From Prorocentrum cordatum (taxonomy: Eukaryota; Sar; Dinophyceae; Prorocentrales; Prorocentraceae): a DNA stretch of 64,000 nt. The position numbers and the translations under genes are program-made. The notes below the pieces were generated by a model. That model ran no database searches. It worked only from the letters and a program-made list of their open reading frames with translations, and was not told the DNA's origin. The stretch covers positions 397,131 to 461,130 of the forward strand of contig CAUYUJ010018493.1 of NCBI GenBank assembly GCA_963575745.1, written 5' to 3'. How positions within the stretch are numbered: position 1 is the first letter of the stretch; each line of letters opens with the position of its first letter. Below are positions 63,850 to 64,000 of this stretch, piece after piece.

Positions 63850-63965
63850 ATTTCGTGGACCTGCGCTGGGAACCCCTGCCTGGCGCGCGGAGCGCGCCAA
63901 GGGCGGCGTCGAAGGCTCCGCCGGGGGGGGGGGGCAGGCGCCGATCCGGAAAATCCGCGCGATGG
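63850..63965. repeat. Double-hairpin repeat family G, copy 2
   Basis: CTGGCGCGCGGAGCGCGCCA, then GGGCGGCGTCGAAGGCTCCGCC, bounded by GTCCACGCGAATTTCGTGGAC and a further ATCCGCGCGAT. The stems match those at 54080-54205 with different loop bases. Confidence 0.5.
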
Positions 63966-64000
63966 GGCAAACTCTGTACATGCATTTTTGGTTGCTTCGA

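Noticed and set aside
217-63961. CRISPR array, bacterial operon or prophage
   Set aside because: The DNA is eukaryotic: spliced genes, DinoSL and LINEs. Tandem arrays have no spacer/repeat alternation and no ribosome-binding sites precede frames.

Overview
The window is nuclear DNA of a dinoflagellate. The evidence is direct: a complete 22-nt dinoflagellate spliced-leader (DinoSL) sequence lies at 16269-16290 (minus strand). Introns with GA, GC and GT donors and AG|G acceptors interrupt a glycosyltransferase gene. Exons have C/G-rich third codon positions. The retroelements have the Gag/zinc-knuckle/RING and APE/RNase H layouts that I recall from dinoflagellate genomes. A Prorocentrum- or Symbiodiniaceae-like genome would fit, but the species is inference. 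Most long open frames here are by-products of GC-rich or triplet-repeat DNA and are not genes.

Layout. 0-8.5 kb: polypyrimidine and polypurine tracts around one decayed LINE on the minus strand (about 7.4 to 1.7 kb), with an RT YIDD motif, an RNase H tail and a 172-bp MITE inserted with a 5-bp target duplication. 8.5-12.3 kb: simple repeats and degenerate minisatellites. 12.3-16.3 kb: a second minus-strand LINE that begins exactly with a DinoSL, keeps ORF1, an APE start and RNase H, and has lost its reverse transcriptase. 17.3-18.9 kb: a third LINE fragment. 19-34 kb: repeats, including 101-bp tandems, a 2-kb minisatellite and hairpin elements, plus two isolated Pro/Ala-rich exons. 34-38 kb: a possible Helitron-like fragment abutting a Copia-type Gag-zinc-knuckle-RING remnant. 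38.8-42 kb: repeats and one possible exon. 42.5-49.6 kb is the gene-bearing part. All candidate genes there lie on the minus strand: a Pro/Ala-rich exon, a complete five-exon GT61 glycosyltransferase, unknown exons and an acid-ceramidase/NAAA-like fragment. 50-63.9 kb: repeats and mobile elements, a two-exon SET-domain gene end (53.5-53.9 kb) and a lower-GC reading frame with one in-frame stop (62.3-63.05 kb).

The main theme is intron and mobile-element biology. Introns in the GT61 and SET genes are bounded by short direct repeats. Two of them are long hairpins with terminal inverted repeats, and one has a relative outside a recognised gene in the same window. This is the pattern expected of introner elements. 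A separate 172-bp MITE family (four copies, 5-bp target duplications in three) is nested inside a LINE and inside another repeat family, which gives a relative order of insertion.
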